This document shows, one piece after another, positions 51,925 through 60,808 of a DNA stretch of 64,000 nt (positions are counted from its first letter, which is position 1; every line of letters starts with the position of its first letter). This DNA is from Allocoprobacillus sp002160865 (GTDB lineage: Bacteria; Bacillota_I; Bacilli_A; Erysipelotrichales; Coprobacillaceae): NCBI RefSeq assembly GCF_042850985.1, contig NZ_AP031415.1, positions 2,356,001 through 2,420,000 on the forward strand, written 5' to 3'. The notes beneath the pieces are model-generated. The model had not been told where the DNA came from. It was given only the letters and a program-made list of their open reading frames with translations, and ran no database searches. Position numbers and translations under genes: made by a program.

Positions 51925-52800
51925 TTATAACCACTTCAATACATCTTCTTCATTATGTATTTCAAATATATGGATGATAATACTATCAAGTGTTTCTTCC
52001 TTACTATTAACGATCTTCATCTCTAAATCTGGTTTCAATTTTCCTAATAGTTTTTCTAACAATTTCAAAACAACACTTAACTTTCCTTGTTGTTTTCCTT
52101 TTTCTATACCTGACTTTTCTGCATCTTTCCAGAATGAATACATTTCCACTGTTCCTCCATCTCCTCTCATTTTTTCCAGTATGTCTTCTCTCCCTGTCAA
52201 TGTTGCCAGTACTCTGGCTACCGCTTTTGTAATGATCATCTTCTTCAATCCTTCTTCATCTTTTCTCCATATTGTCTTTAATCCACTGATGACCTTTTTA
52301 TTGTCTTCATTTTTCAGTAGATTTTCATCCATCTCCTTCATGTCCACAACCCTCATCTTCCAGTCATTCTGTTTTCTCTTGATTTCCTCTGGTCCTTTGA
52401 CTCTTTCCAGCAACGATGTCACGGCATTCCATTTCCCTTCGCCATGAAACAATACGACACTCATCACTGGCATCAGCATATGATTCTTGAATCGCTTATC
52501 CTGCATGTTGTAGACCAGTGCATCATAAAGCAATGTTCTTGATGCCATTGTAAAGTCAACACAGCTTTGAGCTTCAAGAATCAAGATAGCTTGAAAATCC
52601 TTTCTTTCCCACATCATGATGACATCATGGGTGCGTTCCTTAGAAAGAAAGTCACCAATAAATATCTCTCTGGAATCAAGAGGGTGAAGGTCACAGGGAT
52701 GGATAATAACATGACCATCAAAGAAAAGAGCATTCATGAAGTCAGCAAAATGGATAGGATAAGAGAAGAAATCCTTCAACACATGATCCTTTTTCATCAT
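51925..52800 (-). CDS. Rpn family (PD-(D/E)XK) nuclease-like protein
   Basis: 291 residues of the Rpn/PDDEXK_2 group, recombination-promoting nucleases often found in many genomic copies. DHVLKDFFSYPIHFADFMNA is the family start; THDVIMMWERKDFQAILILE and AQS carry the catalytic D...ExQ pattern. A coiled, basic C-terminal half (GIEKGKQQGKLSVVLKLLEK) is also typical. ATG 52800 has GGAGGGA 6 bases upstream. It has its own promoter; the ribosome site could pair with TCTCC upstream. Confidence 0.85.
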   Translation of the reverse strand: MMKKDHVLKDFFSYPIHFADFMNALFFDGHVIIHPCDLHPLDSREIFIGDFLSKERTHDVIMMWERKDFQAILILEAQSCVDFTMASRTLLYDALVYNMQDKRFKNHMLMPVMSVVLFHGEGKWNAVTSLLERVKGPEEIKRKQNDWKMRVVDMKEMDENLLKNEDNKKVISGLKTIWRKDEEGLKKMIITKAVARVLATLTGREDILEKMRGDGGTVEMYSFWKDAEKSGIEKGKQQGKLSVVLKLLEKLLGKLKPDLEMKIVNSKEETLDSIIIHIFEIHNEEDVLKWL

Positions 52801-52832
52801 TGAATCCCTCCTATAGAGGAGAGGCTAAACAT

Positions 52833-52861
52833 ATTATACACAAATCTTTGCTTATAGTAAA
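52833..52861 (-). promoter_or_regulatory. Promoter of the Rpn-like gene
   Basis: Minus-strand TTTACT (52856-52861), 17-bp spacer, TATAAT (52833-52838). Confidence 0.7.
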
Positions 52862-52957
52862 CACCATATAATATTTCTAACCTCTCTATTATTTATATAC
52901 GCAAAAATATTTCATTTTTCTTTTTTTATTTCAAACTTTTTTTAATAAAATTAAAAA

Positions 52958-52980
52958 AAGTTTGCCTTCTAAGCAAACTT
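52958..52980 (-). terminator. Terminator of the HAD-DUF4250-PPC set
   Basis: Minus-strand stem AAGTTTGC/GCAAACTT with a 7-base loop, then a T run. It overlaps the last codons of the PPC gene. Its 3' arm can instead pair with 52932-52946 in a 15-bp stem. Confidence 0.8.
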
Positions 52981-53391
52981 CCATAAATTCAAACCAATAT
53001 CCTTATTCAACTCTCGATCTATTTTGCCATCAATGATTGTTATAACCATTTCACATGTTGCACTCACAATAGCTTTATTTAAATGTCCACCAAAGACTTC
53101 ACCTTTTTCATTTCCCACACTCATATGTAAATGACAATAAAACTGATCATTCATCGTATCAATTGTTCCTGTTAATGAAACAATTTCAAAACTCCCTTGA
53201 AATGAATTTGATAGATAGTGTTTTGTATCCGTTTGAAAGACACCAATTGTGATATCTTTAACAGCACCTAATGCTTGAATACTTGCAAGTGTAATATTTT
53301 CTTTTAAAGCTACTTTTTGAACTTGTTCCAATATTTCTTCATCTTTATCAATTCTCACTAAAATAGTCTGATCAAATCTTTTATATTCCAT
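52969..53391 (-). CDS. PPC/DUF296 domain protein
   Basis: 140-residue protein of the PPC (DUF296) family, trimeric proteins related to plant AT-hook DNA-binding factors; in bacteria the role is unknown. The core IQALGAVKDITIGVF and the metal-site-like FYCHLHMSVGNEKGEVFGGHL with its conserved histidines are visible. AAGGAG precedes the start. Last gene of a three-gene set with a HAD phosphatase and DUF4250. Confidence 0.88.
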   Translation of the reverse strand: MEYKRFDQTILVRIDKDEEILEQVQKVALKENITLASIQALGAVKDITIGVFQTDTKHYLSNSFQGSFEIVSLTGTIDTMNDQFYCHLHMSVGNEKGEVFGGHLNKAIVSATCEMVITIIDGKIDRELNKDIGLNLWKFA

Positions 53392-53402
53392 AAATGTTCT
53401 CC

Positions 53403-53576
53403 TTATTTAAACTGATTATTCATTTCATCATAAATATAATCAATCTTTTTCAATGTTTCTATAATATCCTGTTTAGAAACATCCAAATCATCACATAAAC
53501 TTTCTAATGAATCATATTGATCTCTTAATTTCATATTAATAAAACTTAAAAGCATGGCAGGATCTTTTGGTAACAT
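53403..53576 (-). CDS. DUF4250 small protein
   Basis: 57-residue protein, MLPKDPAMLLSFINMKLRDQ followed by YDSLESLCDDLDVSKQDIIE and TLKKIDYIYDEMNNQFK. The start MLPKDPxMLLSFINMKLRD is diagnostic of DUF4250, a conserved Firmicute family of unknown function. The ATG overlaps the HAD gene stop (TAATG), with GGAG 10 bases upstream. Easily missed because of its length. Confidence 0.88.
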   Translation of the reverse strand: MLPKDPAMLLSFINMKLRDQYDSLESLCDDLDVSKQDIIETLKKIDYIYDEMNNQFK

Positions 53577-54394
53577 TAATATTCAACTCCTTTATATATC
53601 TGAGATAATACATAGGCTATACCATCTTCGTTATTTGATTTTGTGATCATATTGGCACGTTGTTTGACGCCATCAACTGCATTTTCCATTGCGACACCAA
53701 GCCCAGCATATTCAATCATACTTAGATCATTGTAGCCATCTCCAAATGCCATCACTTCTTCTTGTTTTATATTTAAGCTCTTTGCTAGACGATCAAGCGA
53801 TGTAGCTTTATCAATTCCTTTTGACATGACTTCTAAAAAGAATGGAGCACTTCGATAAATACTCAAACTATCACCAAAAGGCTTTTTAAATTCCGATTCA
53901 ATAGAAGCAACATAATCCGGTTTTCCAGTTAATAAAACTTTATGTATTGGGTCTTCTAGTATATCCATAAAAGATGAAACCTTATTTTTATGAATATCAT
54001 TAATTTTAGCTTCTAAACAAACATATTCATCATCTATATCTTCAGTATAAATCATATCATTTTTATATGTCATACATGCTAAATCAAATTGTTTTGCCCT
54101 TTGATAAGTCTTTTGAGCGTCTTCTACTGTCAAAGTCTGTTCATAAATTGTTTCATTCGTTTTTGCACTGGTAACTCTTGCCCCATTAAACGATAGTAGA
54201 TAACCACCAAATTGATCTAACATCAATTCTTTAGCTTCATGTCTAAGTCCAGCTGTTGGTCTACCAGAAGCTAAAACAATTTTCACACCTTGTTTTTGTA
54301 CTTGAATCAAAGCTTTTCTAGTTTTAGGTGTAATCTGATTATTTGAATCTTTTAAAGTTCCATCCAAATCTAATGCAATTAACTTATATTCCAT
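53576..54394 (-). CDS. Cof-type HAD-IIB phosphatase
   Basis: Haloacid-dehalogenase superfamily phosphatase, 272 residues. Motif I LIALDLDGTLKDS with the nucleophile Asp near the N-terminus, motif II LASGRPT, and motif III/IV GDGYNDLSMIEYA near the C-terminus, with a type IIB cap between. Acts on phosphorylated sugars or cofactors; the substrate is unknown. ATG 54394 has GGAGGTC 5 bases upstream. Leads the set with DUF4250 and PPC. Confidence 0.93.
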   Translation of the reverse strand: MEYKLIALDLDGTLKDSNNQITPKTRKALIQVQKQGVKIVLASGRPTAGLRHEAKELMLDQFGGYLLSFNGARVTSAKTNETIYEQTLTVEDAQKTYQRAKQFDLACMTYKNDMIYTEDIDDEYVCLEAKINDIHKNKVSSFMDILEDPIHKVLLTGKPDYVASIESEFKKPFGDSLSIYRSAPFFLEVMSKGIDKATSLDRLAKSLNIKQEEVMAFGDGYNDLSMIEYAGLGVAMENAVDGVKQRANMITKSNNEDGIAYVLSQIYKGVEY

Positions 54395-54496
54395 CATGAC
54401 CTCCTGTTTTTTATTATCTTAATTCATTTCTTTCGTTTTGTCTATATAAGCTTTATGTTTTTCATTTGAGATAGTTATAATTACACATCAATACTC

Positions 54497-54907
54497 TTAT
54501 TGATATACATTTTTCTTTAAAAGAATATTTTTGATAAAATCATCATTATCTTTTAATGATATATAAAAATCTTTATCTTTTGTTGTCATATGAATCCTAT
54601 CTAATGAATTTGCTGAGGAAGCCATAGGATTTTTACTCTTTTCTAATTTTAAAATATCTTTTATTTCAAATCTTTCTTTAGAAAATCCATAATAAAAAAC
54701 AAAATAATCATCATATAATTCAATATAGTTTCTAACCATAACTGGTATCCACACCAAATTCATTGAATAATACGCAACCCACAGTAATATCCACCATATA
54801 TGAGAAACAATACTGGCATCACACAAATAAATGAATATGGGACATATATCATAAATAACAAATATCACTATAAGCCAAAAGCTATTTTTACCTTTATATA
54901 CTTTCAT
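54497..54907 (-). CDS. PH-domain-like membrane protein
   Basis: 136 residues: two N-terminal TM segments (FWLIVIFVIYDICPIFIYLC and IWWILLWVAYYSMNLVWIPV), then a bacterial PH-like domain (NYIELYDDYFVFYYGF, NPMASSANSLDRIHM). The same layout occurs in many small Firmicute proteins of unknown role. ATG 54907 is chosen because GGAG lies 6 bases upstream. It stands alone; 54908-55164 holds no gene I can see. Confidence 0.75.
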   Translation of the reverse strand: MKVYKGKNSFWLIVIFVIYDICPIFIYLCDASIVSHIWWILLWVAYYSMNLVWIPVMVRNYIELYDDYFVFYYGFSKERFEIKDILKLEKSKNPMASSANSLDRIHMTTKDKDFYISLKDNDDFIKNILLKKNVYQ

Positions 54908-55164
54908 ACCAATCTCCATCTTTTTTGAATGAATAATTTTGATTTCATTTTTCTATATACTATCTTCATATCATGTTAACACATTTTATACAAACAATAT
55001 AGAGCATACTTCAATTTCAGACTCAAAAATGAACATTAAAACAACATATAATTAATGCCACATTTATCTTTTCAAATAATAGCTAACTTACTTATCAATA
55101 TTTCTTCATATGAATCTTCTAATTACTAGTTAACCCATGTTTATATTATTTTTAATTTGACAAA

Positions 55165-55191
55165 AAAACTTAACCCTATCGGTTAAGTTTT
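55165..55191. terminator. Terminator of the Ig-rhomboid-YaiI set
   Basis: 11-bp stem AAAACTTAACC/GGTTAAGTTTT with loop CTATC and T runs on both sides; it overlaps the last codons of the YaiI gene. Confidence 0.88.
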
Positions 55192-55616
55192 TTCAACAAA
55201 TTCTCTAATTGTGCTAAAAAATATTGTTTATCTTCTTGTGTTTGTTTTGAAGGCCCTTTGATATGTTTTCCACTTTTTCTTTGATGAGCGCCAATATAAC
55301 GTCTTAACAATAATTCATCAATATTCTGTGATGTTATCTCCATTCCTGATATATGTAAGATATAAGCACCTTTTCCCAGTGCTAAAGCAGCTAATCCGTA
55401 ATCTTGTGTAATCAATATATCCTGCTTTTGTAAATGCGATAGAAGCAACAAATCAACACTATCATGACCAACATCACATTCAATGACTTGATAAGGAACA
55501 TCTTTTAATATATGAGCATAGTCTACATAAACATGCATTTCTATATGATATGTCTTTGTTAAAGAATAGATTTCATCTTTATAGGGTGTTGCATCCCCAT
55601 CAACGAGTATTCTCAT
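55176..55616 (-). CDS. YaiI/YqxD family protein (UPF0178)
   Basis: 146-residue member of the DUF188 family, with a PIN-like fold. MRILVDGDATPYKDEIY, CDVGHDSVDLLLL and LITQDYGLAALAL supply the conserved Asp residues; LLRRYIGAHQRKSGKHIKG is the usual basic C-terminal block. Its start overlaps the rhomboid stop as ATGA. Nuclease-like function is suspected but unproven. Confidence 0.9.
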   Translation of the reverse strand: MRILVDGDATPYKDEIYSLTKTYHIEMHVYVDYAHILKDVPYQVIECDVGHDSVDLLLLSHLQKQDILITQDYGLAALALGKGAYILHISGMEITSQNIDELLLRRYIGAHQRKSGKHIKGPSKQTQEDKQYFLAQLENLLKKLNR

Positions 55617-56182
55617 ACAATATGTAAAGCTAAAATCATAACCATTGCGACAATACCACCAATCAGTCCACCAATATGTCCTGTTTTAGAAATATGTCGA
55701 TCTATAAATGTGTATACCAAATTAATGACAATCACAAGTGCAAAATTTTCTAAAACGGACATAAAAGGTCCACCCAATACATATCCTAAAACAATAATAG
55801 CTCCAAAAAAGCCAAAAACAACACCACTGGCACCAATAGTCAACGTTTGATAATAACGTGATGATATTTGTGATGCACTATAACTCAGCATTGAACTTAA
55901 GATCATAGAAATAACAATTAAATATAAGTAAGGCACCGTTCCTAAACAAGCTTCTAAGAAATGCCCTATTTGATACAGGGCATAGGCATTCATCAAGAAA
56001 TGAAAGAATTCCGCATGTATAAAATGACATGTGATAAAACGCCAATATTGATGACGTTCTTGAATATATGGGGGATAAAATCCCCCAAGTCTTAAAGCAC
56101 AACCCCACTTATCACCATGTTGTATAAATTGAATATATATAAATATAAGTGCACATATTAATACATAAATATTAGTTATCAT
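55613..56182 (-). CDS. Rhomboid family intramembrane serine protease
   Basis: 189 residues and about six TM helices. The catalytic Ser is in TIGASGVVFGFFGA and the His in GHIGGLIGG; the conserved WRFITCHFIHAEFFHFLMN precedes them. Cuts TM segments within the bilayer; the substrate is unknown. It overlaps the upstream Ig-like gene by 11 bases and the downstream YaiI gene by 4. Confidence 0.92.
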   Translation of the reverse strand: MITNIYVLICALIFIYIQFIQHGDKWGCALRLGGFYPPYIQERHQYWRFITCHFIHAEFFHFLMNAYALYQIGHFLEACLGTVPYLYLIVISMILSSMLSYSASQISSRYYQTLTIGASGVVFGFFGAIIVLGYVLGGPFMSVLENFALVIVINLVYTFIDRHISKTGHIGGLIGGIVAMVMILALHIV

Positions 56183-56969
56183 TTTCTACCTCGATTACTG
56201 TAATTGTTCTCATTTGCTGTGTTGTATTCCCATCTTTATCACTAACAGTATACATAATTTCATAAACACCCGGTGTTTGATTATCAACTTGGCCATTGAT
56301 AATGATACGTGATGTAATATCTCCTTCAATATCATCAGTTGCCTTTACACCTGCTTTTAAATCAATAGATTCACCAACATGTATTTCCACATCCTCAATA
56401 CCTTCAATAACAGGTGGACGTTTATTCTTTTCAACCACAACCTTCACTCTTAAAGCACTAGATTGATTTCCATGTTTATCTTCTACAATAATTCTTTCAA
56501 TCTGTGTTCCTTCCATTTGAAAAGATTTTGTTTTACTCTTTTCCTGTGTTTTTTCATTATAAAAATATACTTCTGTTTGTGAATGATCTTCTACATTTTG
56601 TATTAAATCTTTAGCTTCTAATGTTTCACCTATTTGAATATGCCATTCAACTTTCTTTAATTGAAACTTGGGTTTAATTGTGTCTTCTACAACAATTTCA
56701 AAATATTGTGTTTCATTAAAATAAGTAATAGATGCCTGATATTTTCCTACTTCTTTAGAAACATGGGATAAATCTAATTTAACATTTTCTAAAACAGAAT
56801 GATTCGCATTGACATATTCACTCACATCTGTAGGTATATCCTGTCCATATTGAAATGTAAACACATTTCTTTTTAGTTTAATTGGGGAAATTGTTAATGC
56901 TAAATAGATTAAAAGTACATCAACAAGAATAAAAAAACTTAAAATTGAAACAATAATCTTATTTTGCAT
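56172..56969 (-). CDS. Membrane-anchored protein with Ig-like (DUF5011) repeats
   Basis: 265 residues: N-terminal TM (IIVSILSFFILVDVLLIYLA), then about three beta-sandwich repeats, the last (about 185-260) a clear DUF5011/HYR-like unit with ITSRIIINGQVDNQTPGVYE and VSDKDGNTTQQ. ATG 56969 has GGGGGTG 7 bases upstream; the longer frame starts with GTG. Likely displayed outside the cell; co-translated with rhomboid, which might process it (inference). Confidence 0.82.
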   Translation of the reverse strand: MQNKIIVSILSFFILVDVLLIYLALTISPIKLKRNVFTFQYGQDIPTDVSEYVNANHSVLENVKLDLSHVSKEVGKYQASITYFNETQYFEIVVEDTIKPKFQLKKVEWHIQIGETLEAKDLIQNVEDHSQTEVYFYNEKTQEKSKTKSFQMEGTQIERIIVEDKHGNQSSALRVKVVVEKNKRPPVIEGIEDVEIHVGESIDLKAGVKATDDIEGDITSRIIINGQVDNQTPGVYEIMYTVSDKDGNTTQQMRTITVIEVENDN

Positions 56970-57044
56970 TCTATACACCCCCTAATAAATAGTATATCAC
57001 AAAAATATGAAATTCTTGTGTCTAATGACTATTTTTTCACATGG

Positions 57045-57066
57045 AAAAAGAAGGTATTAACCTTCT
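57045..57066 (-). terminator. ispF-gltX terminator
   Basis: Minus-strand stem AGAAGGT/ACCTTCT with loop TAAT (containing the gltX stop) followed by TTTT. Confidence 0.8.
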
Positions 57067-58487
57067 AATCTTGATAAGACTTTTTCCTTTCCAAGTAAAA
57101 CAATAGATTTCGCAAGATCTGGTCCATGCATAATTCCTGTTGTGGCAATACGAATAGGCATATACAACATCTTACCTCTTGCTTTGGCTTCTTTTTGTGT
57201 TGCTTTAATACAAGCAAAAACATGTTCTTCATCAAATTCTTCATCACTTAAATTTGACAAATGATTTTTAAAGACTTCTAAAGTATGAGGAATACTTTCA
57301 TCTTGCATGAATTCTTTTGCCTCAACACTGACTTGCATTTTATCTTCAAAGAATAGCGCTACTTGTTCAACAATTTCTTCACCATAGCTGATATGATCAC
57401 GATGAACATCAATTAACTTTTGAATCCATTCTTCACTTTTATCAGATAAATCATAAGCTTTCTGTAAGAATGGTAAACACAAATTAACAAGTTCATCTAA
57501 AGATTTTTCTTTTAAATATTGACCATTCATCCATTTTAATTTATCGTTATCAAAAATAGCTCCTGATTTAGAAATACGATCAACACTAAATTCTTGAATC
57601 AATTCATCCAATGTAAACAATTCTTTTTCTTCTTTAGGTGACCACCCTAATAAAGCAATATAATTTAAAATCGCTTCACTTAAAAATCCCTTAGAAATTA
57701 AATCCTGATAAGAAGCATCTCCATTACGCTTACTTAATTTATGTGTTTCATCTTTCATTACAGGTGGGCAATGAATATAAACTGGTGGTTCCCATCCAAA
57801 AGCCTGATATATTAAATTATACTTAGGTGTAGATGATAAATATTCGTTTCCTCTTACAACATGAGTAATATTCATCAAATGATCATCCACAATATTTGCA
57901 AAATTATATGTTGGATAACCATCACTCTTTAACAATACGCCTTCTGATAATCCAGCATTTTCAACTTCAATATGTCCATAGACTTCATCTTCAAAAGAAG
58001 TAATTCCACTACTTGGAATTGTTTGTCTGACAACATATTTTTCCCCATTGGCTATTCTTTGTTTTGCTTCTTCTAAAGTTAATGATTTACATGGATCAAT
58101 ATATCCTAATTCTTCATGATCAGCATTTTCTTTTTTCGCTGCTTCAATTGTTTCTTCATCACAAAAACAATAATGTGCACCACCTAATTCAACCAGCTTA
58201 TCTGCATATTCCTTATAAATTGCTAATCTTTGTGATTGAATATAAGGACCTACATCTCCTGGTTTATCAGGACCTTCATCATAGTGAAGTCCTGTTTTAT
58301 CAAGCACATCATAAATCATAACAACTGCTCCAGCGACTTCTCTTTCCTGGTCAGTATCTTCAATTCTTAAAATAAAATCCCCACCATCATGTTTGGCGAT
58401 TAAATATTCATATAAAGCGGTTCTTAAATTCCCAATATGCATATATCCTGTTGGACTTGGGGCAAATCTTGTTCTTACTTTACTCAT
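57057..58487 (-). CDS. gltX: Glutamyl-tRNA synthetase
   Basis: Class I synthetase charging tRNA-Glu. 476 residues, with the HIGH-type motif MHIGN (H17) after FAPSPTG and the KMSKS-type motif KLSKR (250-254). The C-terminal all-helical anticodon-binding domain is present. A separate GlnRS is encoded divergently at 59105, so this enzyme need not charge tRNA-Gln. It follows ispF by 5 bases. Confidence 0.97.
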   Translation of the reverse strand: MSKVRTRFAPSPTGYMHIGNLRTALYEYLIAKHDGGDFILRIEDTDQEREVAGAVVMIYDVLDKTGLHYDEGPDKPGDVGPYIQSQRLAIYKEYADKLVELGGAHYCFCDEETIEAAKKENADHEELGYIDPCKSLTLEEAKQRIANGEKYVVRQTIPSSGITSFEDEVYGHIEVENAGLSEGVLLKSDGYPTYNFANIVDDHLMNITHVVRGNEYLSSTPKYNLIYQAFGWEPPVYIHCPPVMKDETHKLSKRNGDASYQDLISKGFLSEAILNYIALLGWSPKEEKELFTLDELIQEFSVDRISKSGAIFDNDKLKWMNGQYLKEKSLDELVNLCLPFLQKAYDLSDKSEEWIQKLIDVHRDHISYGEEIVEQVALFFEDKMQVSVEAKEFMQDESIPHTLEVFKNHLSNLSDEEFDEEHVFACIKATQKEAKARGKMLYMPIRIATTGIMHGPDLAKSIVLLGKEKVLSRLEG

Positions 58488-58492
58488 CTTTT

Positions 58493-58972
58493 CTATCCTT
58501 CCTTATTTAATAATACAACGCTTTGGGCAACAATACCTTCTTTTCTACCAACAAAGCCCATTTTTTCTCCTCTTGTCGCTTTAATATTCACTTGTGTGAT
58601 GTCACAATGTAAAACTCTGGCAACATTTTCTTTCATCAGTGGAATATGTGGTGCCATCTTTGGTTCTTCACATAAAATCAGGCTATCAATATTTCCAATT
58701 GTATAACCATTTTGTTTCATCATATCATAAGTATGTTGCAATAAAAGCATTGAAGAAATCCCTTTATATTGTGGGTCAGTATCAGGAAAATGCTTTCCAA
58801 TATCTCCAAGTCCCATCGCTCCAATAATACTTTCAATGATCGCATGTAACAAAACATCTGCATCACTATGTCCTTTTAAACCTTTTTCATAAGGTATTTC
58901 TACTCCACCTAAAATTAGTGGTCTGCCTTCAACTAATTGATGAATATCAATAGATTGTCCAATTCTCATCAT
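58493..58972 (-). CDS. ispF: 2-C-methyl-D-erythritol 2,4-cyclodiphosphate synthase
   Basis: MEP-pathway enzyme for isoprenoid precursors, 159 residues. Metal-binding QSIDIHQL and LKGHSDADVLLHAI, the HFPDTDPQYKGISS loop and NIKATRGEKMGFVGRKEGI are all conserved. ATG 58972 has AAAGGG 8 bases upstream; earlier in-frame starts are too close to that site. First gene of the ispF-gltX transcript. Confidence 0.95.
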   Translation of the reverse strand: MMRIGQSIDIHQLVEGRPLILGGVEIPYEKGLKGHSDADVLLHAIIESIIGAMGLGDIGKHFPDTDPQYKGISSMLLLQHTYDMMKQNGYTIGNIDSLILCEEPKMAPHIPLMKENVARVLHCDITQVNIKATRGEKMGFVGRKEGIVAQSVVLLNKEG

Positions 58973-58993
58973 AAACATCACCCTTTCTGCCCT

Positions 58994-59022
58994 ATTCTAG
59001 CACAAATAAGGACAATATACAA
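58994..59022 (-). promoter_or_regulatory. Promoter of ispF-gltX
   Basis: Minus-strand TTGTAT (59017-59022), 17-bp spacer, TGCTAGAAT (extended -10; TAGAAT at 58994-58999). Confidence 0.65.
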
Positions 59023-59042
59023 AACTATATCTCATGAAACTG

Positions 59043-59071
59043 TTTTATATTTTCAAAAAATATGGTAAACT
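59043..59071 (+). promoter_or_regulatory. Possible glnS promoter
   Basis: Extended -10 TGGTAAACT (TAAACT at 59066-59071) with a weak TTTTAT 17 bases upstream. Confidence 0.4.
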
Positions 59072-59104
59072 AAAGCATATATTGAAGGAAGGTTGGTTGG
59101 ACAG

Positions 59105-60775
59105 ATGGATAATAAAGAAGTTATCAGTAAAAATTTTATTGAAAGAATTATAGATAAAGATTTAGAGGAAGGAACATATACAAAAGTAGCAACACGTTTT
59201 CCACCTGAACCTAATGGTTATTTACACATTGGTCATGCCAAGTCTATCTTATTAAATTATGGACTTGCGAAAAAATACAATGGAACATTTAATCTACGTT
59301 TTGATGATACAAATCCAACAAAAGAAAAAACAGAATTTGTAGATTCCATTATTAAAGATGTAGAATGGTTAGGTGCTCATTATGATGGAGAAGTGAAATT
59401 TGCTTCTGATTATTTTCCTCAAATGTATGAGGCAGCTATTAAATTAATCAAAAAAGGAAAGGCTTATGTTTGTGATTTAACAGCTGACCAAATCAAAGAA
59501 TACCGTGGAACATTAACAGAGCCAGGAAAAAATTCACCTTATCGTGATCGTAGTGTTGAAGAAAACCTTGATTTGTTTGAAAGAATGAAAAATGGTGAAT
59601 TTGAAGATGGAAGCAAAGTTCTTCGTGCAAAAATTGATATGGCTTCACCAAATATCAATATGCGTGATCCTATTATTTATAGAATTGCCAGAATGACACA
59701 TCATAACACAGGTGATCAATGGTGTATTTATCCAATGTATGACTTTGCTCACCCTATTGAAGATGCGATTGAACATATTACACATTCTATCTGTACATTG
59801 GAATTCGAAGATCATAGACCTTTATATGATTGGGTTGTTCAAGAATTAGAATATCCCGAACCACCAAAACAGATTGAATTTGCAAAATTATATCTGACAA
59901 ATGTCGTCACTGGAAAACGTTATATTAAACGCTTAGTTGATCAAGGTATCGTCGATGGATGGGAAGACCCACGTTTAGTCACTATTGCTGCTTTAAGAAG
60001 ACGTGGATTTACACCAGAATCATTAAAGAACTTCATGGATTTAGTTGGTGTAGCAAAAAGTAACTCATCTGTTGATTATGCAATGCTTGAATATTGTATT
60101 CGTGATGATTTAAAACCAAAAGCACCTCGTGTCATGGCTGTTTTAGACCCTATTAAACTTGTGATTGATAATTATCCTGAAGGACAGGTTGAATATTTAG
60201 ATGCTCAAGTGAATATGGAAAATCCTGAGTTAGGAACAAAACAAGTACCTTTCTGTAGAGAACTTTGGATTGATAGAGATGACTTTATGGAAGAACCACC
60301 TAAAAAATATTTCCGTTTATTTCCAGGAAATGAAGTGCGTTTAATGAATGCCTATTTTGTCAAATGTGTAAGTTATGAAAAAGATGCAAATGGAAACGTA
60401 ACAGTTGTCCATTGTACATATGATCCAATTACTAAAAATGGAACAGGATTTACTGGTCGTAAAGTGAAAGGAACAATTCATTGGGTGCCTGTACCTTTCG
60501 CAAAGAAGGTCACTGCCAGATTATATGAAAATCTTGTGGATGAAGAAAAAGGTGTTTACAATGAAGATGGAAGCATGAATTTAAATCCAAATTCATTGAC
60601 AGTTGTTGAAAACTGTTATATTGAGCCATCTATTGAAGATGCAAAACCTGGAGATTCATTCCAATTTGTAAGAAATGGATATTTCTGTGTCGATACAAAA
60701 GATTCTGCTGAAGATCATCTTGTTTTTAACAGAATCGTATCATTAAAAAGTTCATTTAAATTACCAAAAAAATAG
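59105..60775 (+). CDS. glnS: Glutaminyl-tRNA synthetase
   Basis: Class I synthetase charging tRNA-Gln directly, 556 residues. HIGH is at 41-44 after RFPPEPNGYL; the KMSKS position is the degenerate VTGKRYIKRL; GWEDPRLVTIAALRRRGFTP is the typical GlnRS block. A two-part beta-barrel anticodon domain follows. ATG 59105 is chosen over the TTG 59093; the purine-rich GGAAGG lies about 11 bases upstream. Many Firmicutes lack GlnRS and use GatCAB, so direct charging is a lineage trait. Confidence 0.96.
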   Translation: MDNKEVISKNFIERIIDKDLEEGTYTKVATRFPPEPNGYLHIGHAKSILLNYGLAKKYNGTFNLRFDDTNPTKEKTEFVDSIIKDVEWLGAHYDGEVKFASDYFPQMYEAAIKLIKKGKAYVCDLTADQIKEYRGTLTEPGKNSPYRDRSVEENLDLFERMKNGEFEDGSKVLRAKIDMASPNINMRDPIIYRIARMTHHNTGDQWCIYPMYDFAHPIEDAIEHITHSICTLEFEDHRPLYDWVVQELEYPEPPKQIEFAKLYLTNVVTGKRYIKRLVDQGIVDGWEDPRLVTIAALRRRGFTPESLKNFMDLVGVAKSNSSVDYAMLEYCIRDDLKPKAPRVMAVLDPIKLVIDNYPEGQVEYLDAQVNMENPELGTKQVPFCRELWIDRDDFMEEPPKKYFRLFPGNEVRLMNAYFVKCVSYEKDANGNVTVVHCTYDPITKNGTGFTGRKVKGTIHWVPVPFAKKVTARLYENLVDEEKGVYNEDGSMNLNPNSLTVVENCYIEPSIEDAKPGDSFQFVRNGYFCVDTKDSAEDHLVFNRIVSLKSSFKLPKK

Positions 60776-60780
60776 TTTTT

Positions 60781-60808
60781 AAAAAGCATGAGTACGTTCA
60801 TGCTTTTT
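60781..60808. terminator. Bidirectional terminator after glnS
   Basis: 11-bp stem AAAAAGCATGA/TCATGCTTTTT with a 6-base loop; it ends glnS and overlaps the 3' end of the convergent hydrolase gene. Confidence 0.88.
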
